This document shows positions 37,535 to 45,161 of a stretch of DNA of 64,000 nucleotides, piece by piece. Location: NCBI GenBank assembly GCA_965225705.1, contig OZ245325.1:620001-684000 (forward strand), in the 5' to 3' direction. Positions within the stretch are counted from its first letter, which is position 1, and every line of letters begins with the position of its first letter. The position numbers and the translations under genes are program-made. The stretch is from G965225705 sp965225705 (GTDB lineage Bacteria; Pseudomonadota; Alphaproteobacteria; Caulobacterales; Maricaulaceae). The notes under the pieces were generated by a model that had not been told where the DNA came from, did no database searches, and saw only the letters and a list, made by a program, of their open reading frames with translations.

Positions 37535-38253
37535 CAGAACCTCCTGAGCTTCAATTTGTTTATGATAAGGATAAACATGGTTAAACTGGCAACAAGCCAT
37601 ACAGAACAATACAGCAGAGCTGTCATGTCTCCGCGCATGAACTGCAAAACCACTTTCAGAGGAAAGGCATAGCCCAGGGCATCAAAAAAAGGGCCACGTG
37701 CCGAGAGAACAAAAAAGGCATCCGAGAGAAAAATGCTTAAAAAGTAATAAACGCTCAGAATGCCTTCATCCTTACCATCGGCAAGACCAAAAAAGCTGAC
37801 ACATAAGGCTATCAGGGAATAAATGCTAAAACCTGTTATAACACCTGCCAGATAGCGCATAAGCGTAGGAAAATCTGGCAGATAGCCGAACAGAAAACCG
37901 GAAAGAAAAATAAGAATACAGGATGCGACAAGCACAAAAATAAGGCGTGTGGCGATAAAACAGAGAAAAAGCCAGGCGAGAGGGAGAGGGTAAAGCCTGA
38001 AATGTCTGACAATGTGCAGACTGTAATATTTCTTAATAACGGGTCCGACAGCGTGCAAAGCATCACTGGCAAAGACAGTCCCTATCATGCCGGGTAGAAA
38101 AAAGACGGCATAACTGGCATCAACTCTAAAAGCAAAACCAAAAATAACAAAGAGAAGGGCAGGCAAAAAGATTGTAAAGAAGACTGATGGAAAACTCCGC
38201 AAAGAACTTATCAGGTGTGCCCAAAAAAGAGAGGCAGGGCCCTTAATATTCAT
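37534..38253 (-). CDS. ABC-2 type permease of the TOMM exporter
   Basis: The 239-residue protein has about six membrane helices (starting FPSVFFTIFLPALLFVIFGFAF, and ending MFILIINKLKLRRF) and the ABC-2 layout of a short N-terminal segment, a cytoplasmic loop before helix 3 and a late conserved YAFPLKVVLQFMRGD. It pairs with the upstream ATPase, overlapping it by 11 bases, and likely moves the mature peptide across the inner membrane. Weak similarity only; the family is inferred from topology and context. Confidence 0.82.
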   Translation of the reverse strand: MNIKGPASLFWAHLISSLRSFPSVFFTIFLPALLFVIFGFAFRVDASYAVFFLPGMIGTVFASDALHAVGPVIKKYYSLHIVRHFRLYPLPLAWLFLCFIATRLIFVLVASCILIFLSGFLFGYLPDFPTLMRYLAGVITGFSIYSLIALCVSFFGLADGKDEGILSVYYFLSIFLSDAFFVLSARGPFFDALGYAFPLKVVLQFMRGDMTALLYCSVWLVASLTMFILIINKLKLRRF

Positions 38254-39154
38254 TTTGTTTCTCCCTTAAAAACTCATAGGAATCTATCAAATCAAGGGAA
38301 AAGAGCGAATATCCAAAGGGGGAAATTTTTCTTTGTGAACCGGATGCTTTCTCTATCAGTTCAAGGATAGCTTTTTTTTCATCATCATCAGAAAAATAAA
38401 TATGAGTCTGCTCTCCAAAAGATAAACGTGTATAAGGAGCAAACATCTCCATAGCGCCTGCCTTTTGGTTCAGGGTCACCTTCCCTGAAAAAGGTATATT
38501 CTCCAAAAGCATAGCAGAAGACTGTGGTTCTGTAAGCAGGTGGCCTTCTGCAATAAAAGCAATACGGTCATGAACGGCCTGAGCTTCTTCCCATAAATGC
38601 GTTGTCAGAAAGACACTGCACTCCTGTTGTTCTAAAATCTGCCAGAAAACCTGCCGCAAGGCAGGGTCCATACCGTCTGTTGGTTCGTCTAAAATAATAA
38701 GCTGAGGTTTGAAGAAAAGAGCGGCATAAACACCCAGTCTTTTCCGCTCTCCCTTGGACAGCACCGAAAACTTCTTATCCAGTATAGAATCCACTCTTAA
38801 AGCATGCATTAAGGATTCATCACATGGTGCTTTATATAAGGCCTCTAAAAGGTTGAGGACCTCTTTCACCTTAAGAAGGGGAAATGTCGAGAATGTATCA
38901 TAGGCCACCCCAACAGGGTGAGAGCCTGTGTTCATATGCACCTGACCCGTTCCTGATATATGCCCTAAAACAGCATCAATAAGGAGGGATTTTCCGGAAC
39001 CACTTTCTCCGAGAAGGACAAATCTTTCTCCCTTTTTGACAGAAAAAGAAATGTCCTTAAGAAGAATTTCCTGGCCCTGACAGTAAGACAGATGGGAAAC
39101 TTCACAGACTATATCATCGGGTAGAGTTTTTTTCTCCATCTGTCCTTTTCTCAT
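38243..39154 (-). CDS. ABC transporter ATP-binding protein of the TOMM exporter
   Basis: The 303-residue ATPase has Walker A GESGSGKS (49-56), the signature LSKGERKRLGV (about 133), Walker B LIILDEP (about 151) and the switch TTHLWEE. About 70 extra residues follow the nucleotide domain. Its start overlaps the SagB-type gene by 4 bases (ATGA); MEKKTLPDD at 39139 is an alternative start with AAAAGGA before it. It drives the ABC-2 permease encoded next. Confidence 0.9.
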   Translation of the reverse strand: MRKGQMEKKTLPDDIVCEVSHLSYCQGQEILLKDISFSVKKGERFVLLGESGSGKSLLIDAVLGHISGTGQVHMNTGSHPVGVAYDTFSTFPLLKVKEVLNLLEALYKAPCDESLMHALRVDSILDKKFSVLSKGERKRLGVYAALFFKPQLIILDEPTDGMDPALRQVFWQILEQQECSVFLTTHLWEEAQAVHDRIAFIAEGHLLTEPQSSAMLLENIPFSGKVTLNQKAGAMEMFAPYTRLSFGEQTHIYFSDDDEKKAILELIEKASGSQRKISPFGYSLFSLDLIDSYEFLREKQNEY

Positions 39155-40014
39155 GCTTTATGACCTATTACCATAACATTCTGAACAGCCTCTAAAAGAC
39201 CATCTACCCCAAGAAATTCGTGTACCTCATCATCAAGATATCCCCCCAGCATACATGAACCTAATCCTATGGCTTCGACAATCATGGAGAGCTGATTTGC
39301 AAGCAGTCCTGTTTCAATCAGCATAAATTTATAGGCACGTTCCCCATATTTTAAAAAAACACGTTCTATAAGAGAGGTTGAAAAAATAAGTCCTCCAATG
39401 GTTTCAGGAGAGTGGATATAGGGCTCTACACCACATGACTGACGGACAAACTCGTTGAAATATCCTTCTTTTAAAAATTCAAGACTATGAATGTCAGGTC
39501 TATAGTGATAAAGCCCGGGCTTCATAAGTCCTTTAAGGATAAGCAGATAAAGCTCTGAGGCAAATAACCCCCCTGGTGAAGGTATTGGACGAAAACGCCA
39601 TGGTATTTTTGCTTCATGAAGGTGTTCTGTTCGCATGACACCATAGGAATGGTAAAGAATATGACTTAATTCCACCATAGAAAGTTCTTTGTTGGTATAT
39701 TTTTTTGTACTTTTGCGGTTTTTTACCAACTTAAAGATATTTTCATTGGGGGGGGTGCTGATATAGTTTCTTAAATCATAAACAGGTTTTCCTTCGTATC
39801 TTTTAAAAGGTTGTGCGGCACGAGCCTGGACATAAGGATTGTCCATGTTTGCTGTAAATTTTTGTGCAAGCTTCTTCAATTTGGCTCGTGTAAGCTTTGA
39901 GCTTAAAGCGTAATCGAGGGCGAGTGTTTCATCAAAAATATCAAGCTTATATAACGCTGAATCAAGCTCCCGGGTCTTCTCTGAAAACTCATGATCTTCA
40001 CGAAAACGCATCAT
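39151..40014 (-). CDS. SagB-type FMN-dependent azoline dehydrogenase
   Basis: The 287-residue protein is a nitroreductase-fold SagB-type oxidoreductase that oxidises azolines to azoles in TOMM synthesis. Characteristic segments are RKSTKKYTNKELSMVELSHIL with the FMN-binding Arg near residue 101, RPIPSPGGLFASELYLLIL, GLYHYRPDIHSLEFL and RAYKFMLIETGLLANQLSM, then GLGSCMLGGYLDDEVHEFLG at the C-terminus. An N-terminal extension of about 95 residues is typical of the family. It follows the YcaO gene after 18 bases. Confidence 0.88.
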   Translation of the reverse strand: MMRFREDHEFSEKTRELDSALYKLDIFDETLALDYALSSKLTRAKLKKLAQKFTANMDNPYVQARAAQPFKRYEGKPVYDLRNYISTPPNENIFKLVKNRKSTKKYTNKELSMVELSHILYHSYGVMRTEHLHEAKIPWRFRPIPSPGGLFASELYLLILKGLMKPGLYHYRPDIHSLEFLKEGYFNEFVRQSCGVEPYIHSPETIGGLIFSTSLIERVFLKYGERAYKFMLIETGLLANQLSMIVEAIGLGSCMLGGYLDDEVHEFLGVDGLLEAVQNVMVIGHKA

Positions 40015-40032
40015 TGTTGCAAGCCTTTTTAA

Positions 40033-41328
40033 TCATGGAAAAGGGTGAGGTAGATGGTTCAGCGTTTCAAGGGTGTGGCGAATATCAAACCCCATATTTT
40101 GTGGCGTTTCATATAAACGGCGCCCACCCAGATAGTAAGCCCCATAACTTCCATTTAAGTGAATAAGATTGGGGCATACAGCACGCATTAACGTAAACCC
40201 TGCCTGCTGTAGGTCGGGTGTTGTTTTGTCTTTAACAAGCAAAGGATAGCCTTTTTCCCTGAAAACAGAGACAATATAATTAATTTGGTCCAGAAAGGAT
40301 ATAGTATGTTGTTTATCAGGAATATCAATTTGAGGTTTTTTATGGAGCCATGTATCAAAAACATGCCATAAATCTTTCCTTTTTATATAAAACAGGCTGT
40401 GATCCTGAAAACTACGCACATTTTGAAAGTCTTCATAATCTTTCTTCTCTTCCAAAAGGCTTCTAAGATAGGGGATGGATTGACATAGTTCGACAACAGT
40501 CTTTTTTGCTGCTTCAAAAAGATTTAATCGTGTAGCAGCACACACCATAATAAATTCACCAAAATCATGCTTTCCCTTCAGAATGCCAAAAACGCTGGGT
40601 ATTTTAATATCCGTTGTCATATCAAAAAGATGTAGCTCAAAGTGAGGGGGAATAATACGATTAACAAGATCGCTTAGCTTTCCAGAAATTTTTATTTTAG
40701 GAACAGGGAGCTTATTCATCCATGTGATCATAAAGGCGTCTCGTTCAACAACCTCAAAAACAGAACTTAAAAACGCTTTATTTTGATCACTATGAACAGC
40801 AAACCCCGTTGAAATTTGCTCTGATATAAGTGCATCATCTTCTTTAAACGGCATATAAAGAAAGATAGCGGGGCAATATTTTTCTTTCCCATCAACGAGA
40901 TCCCGCACCTTATCCCAATATAAAACTGTATTGTCTGTGAAGGGAACAAAGGGAAAGTTGTCCTGTTCATATTGTTTGGGGTGAAAAAGAGAGAATTGCT
41001 CTGGCCCTATAACATTTTCCTCAGAAAAATTTGACCGCGTTGTTTTTTTTAGCTGGTTAAGATCATAAAAAGAAGAACCATATCTCTCAACAGCCTCCCC
41101 AATGGTTGCAAGAAACGCCTCTTTCCAGGTTAATCCGGCCCCTCCTGCCTGATGTAAAAAGCCATCATGACATAAAGCTTTGTTGTCACAGGTTGTAGCA
41201 GAATAACTTAAAATTTTTGGGTCACTATTTTGGCTATGGCCACGCCGAAGGTTTCTAATGATTCCAAGTTTGTTTGATATGAGATGCAAACTTCTGCTTA
41301 TCTGAACATTTTCCCCTGTAAGGATCAT
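40033..41328 (-). CDS. YcaO-domain cyclodehydratase (D protein)
   Basis: The 431-residue protein is a TOMM-type YcaO that uses ATP to cyclise Cys, Ser and Thr side chains onto the preceding amide. ATP and Mg-binding elements are visible as E78xxER (GEAVERYGS) and E192xxERD (FEVVERDAF), with a later VVELCQS segment. The last five residues are PHPFP, the PxPxP tail typical of azoline-forming YcaO proteins and important for their activity. Its ATG overlaps the C-protein stop by 4 bases, with AGGAGAGGGG upstream, so the two partners are translationally coupled. Confidence 0.95.
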   Translation of the reverse strand: MILTGENVQISRSLHLISNKLGIIRNLRRGHSQNSDPKILSYSATTCDNKALCHDGFLHQAGGAGLTWKEAFLATIGEAVERYGSSFYDLNQLKKTTRSNFSEENVIGPEQFSLFHPKQYEQDNFPFVPFTDNTVLYWDKVRDLVDGKEKYCPAIFLYMPFKEDDALISEQISTGFAVHSDQNKAFLSSVFEVVERDAFMITWMNKLPVPKIKISGKLSDLVNRIIPPHFELHLFDMTTDIKIPSVFGILKGKHDFGEFIMVCAATRLNLFEAAKKTVVELCQSIPYLRSLLEEKKDYEDFQNVRSFQDHSLFYIKRKDLWHVFDTWLHKKPQIDIPDKQHTISFLDQINYIVSVFREKGYPLLVKDKTTPDLQQAGFTLMRAVCPNLIHLNGSYGAYYLGGRRLYETPQNMGFDIRHTLETLNHLPHPFP

Positions 41329-42287
41329 GGCCCCTCTCCTTTCGGTAGAGTAATGGCATCCATCCAGGGTGCTGGCCGGTATTCAATATCCTGATAACAA
41401 ATCTGGCAGAATGGTTTTTTATAAAGACGATGAGGTTTGACAGAATAATCCCTAAAATCAACTTCCAAAAGGGTGCCATAGGATTGAGCAAAACTATAAT
41501 CCAGTAAAAATTTTTCAACTTCCATAACAACAAGTTGAGAAAGGAAAAGTTCATAAGAAGAAAGTGCTGTATGTGCAGACTTTGAAAAAGCTTTCTGATC
41601 CACAAGCCATGTTTCATATCTATCATATGTTTTCTGGGCCATTGTGTTGCTTCGCAAACGTGCCTTAAAGCATTCATAACACCCTGTTTCATGCGTATAG
41701 AAGAGGGGGCCCACATGTCCCATACCTTCGAATATACCCTGCACCAATAGCCACGGAACATTCTGATCAAAAGCAAGTTTATTTATGTTTGATAGTGTTT
41801 CTGGATGATAGGAAGAGGCATCTACAATAAGAAAATCTTTATTTTTTACGAATGAATCCAGATCAGATTCTGATTTGTTTTTCTTTATATCCAGGTATAA
41901 TATTGAGTTTTTGAGGGAACAGTTCTTTAAATGAGTGCTGATCATACCATGACCAAGCAATCCTATGTGCTTTTTTTTAAGGTTTTCTTTGTAAAGTTCA
42001 GCAAGTTTTTCCCGCCCATAAATTTGACCATTGTCCAACTGGTCCTCATCATAAAAAACCAAACCTGCATCTTTGAGTTTGGAAAAAAAGGCATAAACCT
42101 GTTCTTTACCATAGGTTGCCATCAGTTTTTTAAGGGTAGGTTTGTATTTTTTAGGGTGCAGGCCAAGCAAGGCATCGAAAAGAGCTTTTTCTTCTTTATG
42201 GGTGAAAGAAACGTGCATAACGGCATGGCCCGCTATGAGTTCATAGCCACCATCGTCCAGTTTCAACACATCAAAATCCTTAAACAT
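41325..42287 (-). CDS. E1-like/ocin-ThiF-type cyclodehydratase partner (C protein) with RRE
   Basis: The 320-residue protein matches the E1-superfamily partner of YcaO enzymes. Residues 1-80 look like a PqqD-type RiPP recognition element (winged helix, FDVLKLDDGGYELIAGHAV to LKDAGLVFYDEDQL). A Rossmann-like start HIGLLGHGM lies at about 105-115. Two CxxC pairs (Cys203/206 in GCYECF, Cys294/297 in FCQICY) form a likely structural zinc site. MFKDFD at 42287 is chosen since GGAGGGG lies 6-7 bases upstream; an ATG at 42305 sits directly on its own AGGAG. It should bind the leader peptide and present it to YcaO. Confidence 0.9.
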   Translation of the reverse strand: MFKDFDVLKLDDGGYELIAGHAVMHVSFTHKEEKALFDALLGLHPKKYKPTLKKLMATYGKEQVYAFFSKLKDAGLVFYDEDQLDNGQIYGREKLAELYKENLKKKHIGLLGHGMISTHLKNCSLKNSILYLDIKKNKSESDLDSFVKNKDFLIVDASSYHPETLSNINKLAFDQNVPWLLVQGIFEGMGHVGPLFYTHETGCYECFKARLRSNTMAQKTYDRYETWLVDQKAFSKSAHTALSSYELFLSQLVVMEVEKFLLDYSFAQSYGTLLEVDFRDYSVKPHRLYKKPFCQICYQDIEYRPAPWMDAITLPKGEGP

Positions 42288-42359
42288 AAAAAAGCCCCTC
42301 CACATCTCCTCTTATTGTAATTTTCAACAGCATTGTAGAAAGTTAATAAAAGTTCCTCT

Positions 42360-42394
42360 GTCAGAGAAAGAAGTTCTATGTTTCTTCCTCTGAC
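42360..42394 (-). terminator. Strong hairpin after the precursor gene (attenuator or processing site)
   Basis: On the minus strand GTCAGAGGAAGAA pairs with TTCTTTCTCTGAC in a 13-bp stem with one G-U pair and a 9-base loop. It starts 11 bases after the precursor stop. It has no T tract after it, so it is more likely a partial terminator or mRNA stabiliser that makes precursor message exceed enzyme message, as in the sag locus of streptococci. Confidence 0.75.
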
Positions 42395-42405
42395 CAAGGC
42401 TGGAT

Positions 42406-42525
42406 CTAACAGCAAGAGCTTGATGAGCTTGTACATTTGCACGATGTTGATGTGCTGGTACATATATCTTTTATAGCAACATTGCTGATTCCAGAGGCAA
42501 AAAGAGAAACAGAAAGAATATTCAT
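42406..42525 (-). CDS. TOMM/LAP precursor peptide, 39 residues
   Basis: A 39-codon gene starts at ATG 42525 with an AGGAAAAGG site upstream. The leader is about 21 residues (MNILSVSLFASGISNVAIKD plus I). It contains FASGI, which fits the FxxxB motif that C proteins recognise in SagA-type leaders. The core is CTSTSTSCKCTSSSSSCC: 5 Cys, 4 Thr and 8 Ser among 18 residues, with one Lys. The gene stands first in an operon with C protein, YcaO and dehydrogenase genes, which makes the assignment strong. No GG cleavage motif is visible, so the processing site is unknown. The KCTSSSSS part recalls plantazolicin-like cores. It was found by reading the sequence, not by homology search. Confidence 0.92.
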   Translation of the reverse strand: MNILSVSLFASGISNVAIKDICTSTSTSCKCTSSSSSCC

Positions 42526-42560
42526 CACCTTTTCCTTTCTTTAATATGTAGATTAATAAT

Positions 42561-42589
42561 ACAATATATAAATTTTATCTTTATTGCAA
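42561..42589 (-). promoter_or_regulatory. Likely promoter of the TOMM operon
   Basis: On the minus strand TTGCAA (42589-42584) is followed after 17 bases by TATTGT (42566-42561) in an AT-rich stretch. Transcription would begin near 42554, about 29 bases before the precursor ATG. The match is moderate. Confidence 0.5.
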
Positions 42590-43020
42590 CCTATTAATTA
42601 ATTTTTTAATCGTTTTGATCCCTGTGCATTTGTACCTGCTTAATATATGAGATCTTCGTGCAACCTCCCCAGATATTAAGCAGCCGACTGTCTCTGATAT
42701 GGAGAAACCAGGATGCGATCTGAAGCTGCCCTCTCCGGGAAGCATCCGGGGGTAAACCAGGCCTTTACATTGAACTTCCTGATGGAGCTCACTATGGAGT
42801 TTCTATGTAAGCGTTAATCTGTTTTAGTTTGTCGCATAAAGCATAATAAAACATATCCTTTAAGCTTTGTTCCGGGAGAGAACGGGGTATTTCTTTACCA
42901 TGATGGGGACAAGTTTGATACCTGTTCAGGAACGCTCCCAAAAACATGTTTTTTAAAGCTTATGGAAGAGGTAAGACATATTCTTTCTTGATATTTTATG
43001 GTAAAACAACATGTTTTACG
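42590..43020. other. Intergenic region upstream of the TOMM operon
   Basis: The left part is AT-rich. The segment 42661-42800 has a more even composition and in the minus-strand frame contains SGEVARRSHI, vaguely like IS66-type OrfA proteins. It may be a degraded insertion sequence, but the evidence is thin. The right end should hold the plus-strand promoter of the TIGR02301 gene. Confidence 0.35.
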
Positions 43021-43554
43021 ATGAGGGTGTTTATGCGTCTGTTTTTTATCTCTTTTCTTATATTTGTTTGTCTTCTTTCCGTGAGAGCGTATGCTTTTTT
43101 CTATACGGTTCCTCAAAACGGCTTTTCTCAGAATAATTCTTACTCTTCCTTTTCTGGTACCCCTTATGATGCCCCTCATACAGCTGATGCCGGACAGACA
43201 ACACCATCAGAGACGTCATTGCAGGAAACCCCGCCCTTAAAACATGCACTTATCATGGATATTTTGTACACAATGGGGCAATTACATGCTCTGCGCATGT
43301 TATGTTACACAGAATCTGATCAGGCATGGCGTGACAGGGCCGGGCGTGTTTTAGAAGTGGAAGCCCCGGAGCCTGGCCCCCACCGCGATCGATTTGTTGA
43401 AGTGTTCAACAGGGGCTATTATGACGCCAGAGAACAGCATGGTTTTTGTACAGAGGATAAAAGACAGACAATGCGTGTCCTCGCCAGGAAGGGGCAAGAT
43501 CTTGCTAGCAGGCTGATAGGTCTTAAGAGCAGAACAAATAAGCCTAAACCCTGA
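43021..43554 (+). CDS. TIGR02301 family secreted protein
   Basis: The 177-residue protein has a signal peptide (FMRLFFISFLIFVCLLSVRAYA). The C-terminal domain shows the family pattern LHALRMLCYTESDQAWRDRAGRVLEVEAPEPG, then FVEVFNRGYYDAREQHGFC. Two Cys could be disulfide-bonded. The role is unknown; the family is common in alphaproteobacteria. MRVFMRLFF at 43021 is the likely start (MRLFF at 43033 is an alternative). Confidence 0.8.
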   Translation: MRVFMRLFFISFLIFVCLLSVRAYAFFYTVPQNGFSQNNSYSSFSGTPYDAPHTADAGQTTPSETSLQETPPLKHALIMDILYTMGQLHALRMLCYTESDQAWRDRAGRVLEVEAPEPGPHRDRFVEVFNRGYYDAREQHGFCTEDKRQTMRVLARKGQDLASRLIGLKSRTNKPKP

Positions 43555-43615
43555 TGGTTTTGAAAGACTCATAAAGCCTGGATACGGAATTTGTGCCAGG
43601 GATCTGACTGAAGGA

Positions 43616-44170
43616 TTACGGTTCTTCTTTTTTTTCAGAGAATGTTTTGAGATAGGCAATTAAATCTTTACGATCCCCGGCCTTATGCAGACCAGCAAAG
43701 GTCATACGATTGCCTGGCAGGAAGGTTTTGGGATTCATCAGCCAGTGATCCAGCTGGTCTTCTGTCCAGACAAAAGAAGCCCCTTTAAGGGCCCGGGAAT
43801 AGGGAAAAGTCTCATCAGATCCCACTTTTTTGCCAAAAATACCATAAAGATTAGGTCCAACCTTGTTGCGGCCCCCCTGTTTGACAGTATGGCAGGCCCG
43901 GCACTTTCCAAACTGAACACGTCCTCTGGCAAGCTGAAGAGAGCTGGCAGACATATTTGTAGGGGAGGTCGGAAGGGGATCCGGTTTTTTATTTTCTGTA
44001 GTGTATCCCGGTTTTGCAACAGGCTCTGTCTGTTCAGACGGTACCCGGTTTCTGTCCTCAGTAGGTTGTGAGTCAGAAGTTTTTTCACAGGAAGATAAAA
44101 AGAGTGTCAGGACACTAAGCCCCCCCCACAACATAGGACAGCAGTTTTTTATGAATCTTTCATGTTTCAT
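43616..44170 (-). CDS. Lipoprotein class I cytochrome c
   Basis: The 184-residue protein has a lipobox (LTLFLSSC) and a Ser/Pro/Thr-rich linker (about 30-75). The c-type domain shows the heme site CRACH, the GPNLYGIFGKKVG segment and the likely Met ligand in GNRMTFAG. It resembles membrane-anchored cytochrome c of the cycM/cytochrome c552 type that carries electrons between the bc1 complex and oxidase. It is convergent with the TIGR02301 gene. Confidence 0.93.
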   Translation of the reverse strand: MKHERFIKNCCPMLWGGLSVLTLFLSSCEKTSDSQPTEDRNRVPSEQTEPVAKPGYTTENKKPDPLPTSPTNMSASSLQLARGRVQFGKCRACHTVKQGGRNKVGPNLYGIFGKKVGSDETFPYSRALKGASFVWTEDQLDHWLMNPKTFLPGNRMTFAGLHKAGDRKDLIAYLKTFSEKKEEP

Positions 44171-44408
44171 AGAGTATGCTCCCTGCAGGACAGGTCACCG
44201 GCCATGCCTGTCAGTTTTTATCGCAACACCGTGTTTATACTGTTTTATCGGCAGAACTAAATTTTTTCCTTGTAATTTTGTGAGGGGGGCATAAAATTTT
44301 ATCCTGAAGATAAAGTCTCACATATAGTAAAAAGGGTTTTTGCTCTTTTATGCTTCAGACCTGTTTTAACAAAAAACCTCTTCACGTAAAATGTTAAGGA
44401 ATAACATA

Positions 44409-45161
44409 ATGAAAATTATTACTCCCATTAAGCGTGTCCTTGACTATAATATCAGGGCCAGGGTTAAGCCTGATGGTTCGGGCATTGATCTCGCCAATGT
44501 TAAAATGTCCATGAATCCCTTTGATGAGATTGCTGTGGAAGAGGCTATTCGCCTTAAAGAACAGGGAGTTGCCGAAGAGGTTATAGCCCTTTCTATCGGG
44601 CCGGAAAAAGCACAGGAACAAATTCGTCAGGCTTTGGCTATGGGCATGGACAGGGGGATCTTAATTAAAACCGATGCTGTTCCGGAGCCTCTGACTGTCG
44701 CTAAAACCCTGAAAATTCTTGTTGAGGCGGAACAGGCAGACCTTGTTCTTCTTGGAAAACAGGCCATTGATGATGATTGTAATCAGACAGCACAAATGCT
44801 TGCCGCCCTTCTTGACTGGCCTCAGGCAAGTTGTGCGTATAAGATTGAGAAAGAGGGGGAGGGGCTCACCGTCACCTGTGAAATTGATGGAGGGCTTCAA
44901 ACCCTGGCCCTCACTTTGCCCGCCGTGATCAGCACAGATTTGCGTCTTAATGAACCCCGCTATGCTTCTCTGCCTAATATTATGAAGGCAAAACGTAAAC
45001 CTCTTGAGATTAAAGAGTTTGCAGACTATGGCCTTTCAGAAGAGGCAAGGCTTGAAATTCTTAAAACTGCGGAGCCCCCTCAGCGCAAGGCAGGTGTTAA
45101 GGTTGAGACTGTTGCTGAACTTGTTGATAAACTCAAACATGAAGCCGGAGTTCTGTCATGA
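44409..45161 (+). CDS. etfB: Electron transfer flavoprotein beta subunit
   Basis: EtfB with EtfA forms the FAD/AMP carrier that takes electrons from acyl-CoA dehydrogenases to ETF-QO. The 250-residue protein shows KIITPIKRVLDYNIRARV, MNPFDEIAVEEAIRLKE and DLVLLGKQAIDDDCNQTAQMLAA, then the ETF signature RYASLPNIMKAKRKP. The ATG at 44409 has AAGGAATAACATA upstream. It overlaps etfA by 4 bases. Confidence 0.97.
   Translation: MKIITPIKRVLDYNIRARVKPDGSGIDLANVKMSMNPFDEIAVEEAIRLKEQGVAEEVIALSIGPEKAQEQIRQALAMGMDRGILIKTDAVPEPLTVAKTLKILVEAEQADLVLLGKQAIDDDCNQTAQMLAALLDWPQASCAYKIEKEGEGLTVTCEIDGGLQTLALTLPAVISTDLRLNEPRYASLPNIMKAKRKPLEIKEFADYGLSEEARLEILKTAEPPQRKAGVKVETVAELVDKLKHEAGVLS

Noticed and set aside
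42263..42463. 66-residue frame overlapping precursor and C-protein starts on the minus strand
   Set aside because: It starts inside the precursor gene, runs through the hairpin and into the C-protein gene in a different frame, and has no ribosome binding site.
42584..42766. Minus-strand open stretch with SGEVARRSHI resembling IS66 OrfA
   Set aside because: The likeness covers only about ten residues, the rest does not fit, and no terminal inverted repeats or start codon context were found. It remains possible as an old insertion-sequence scar.
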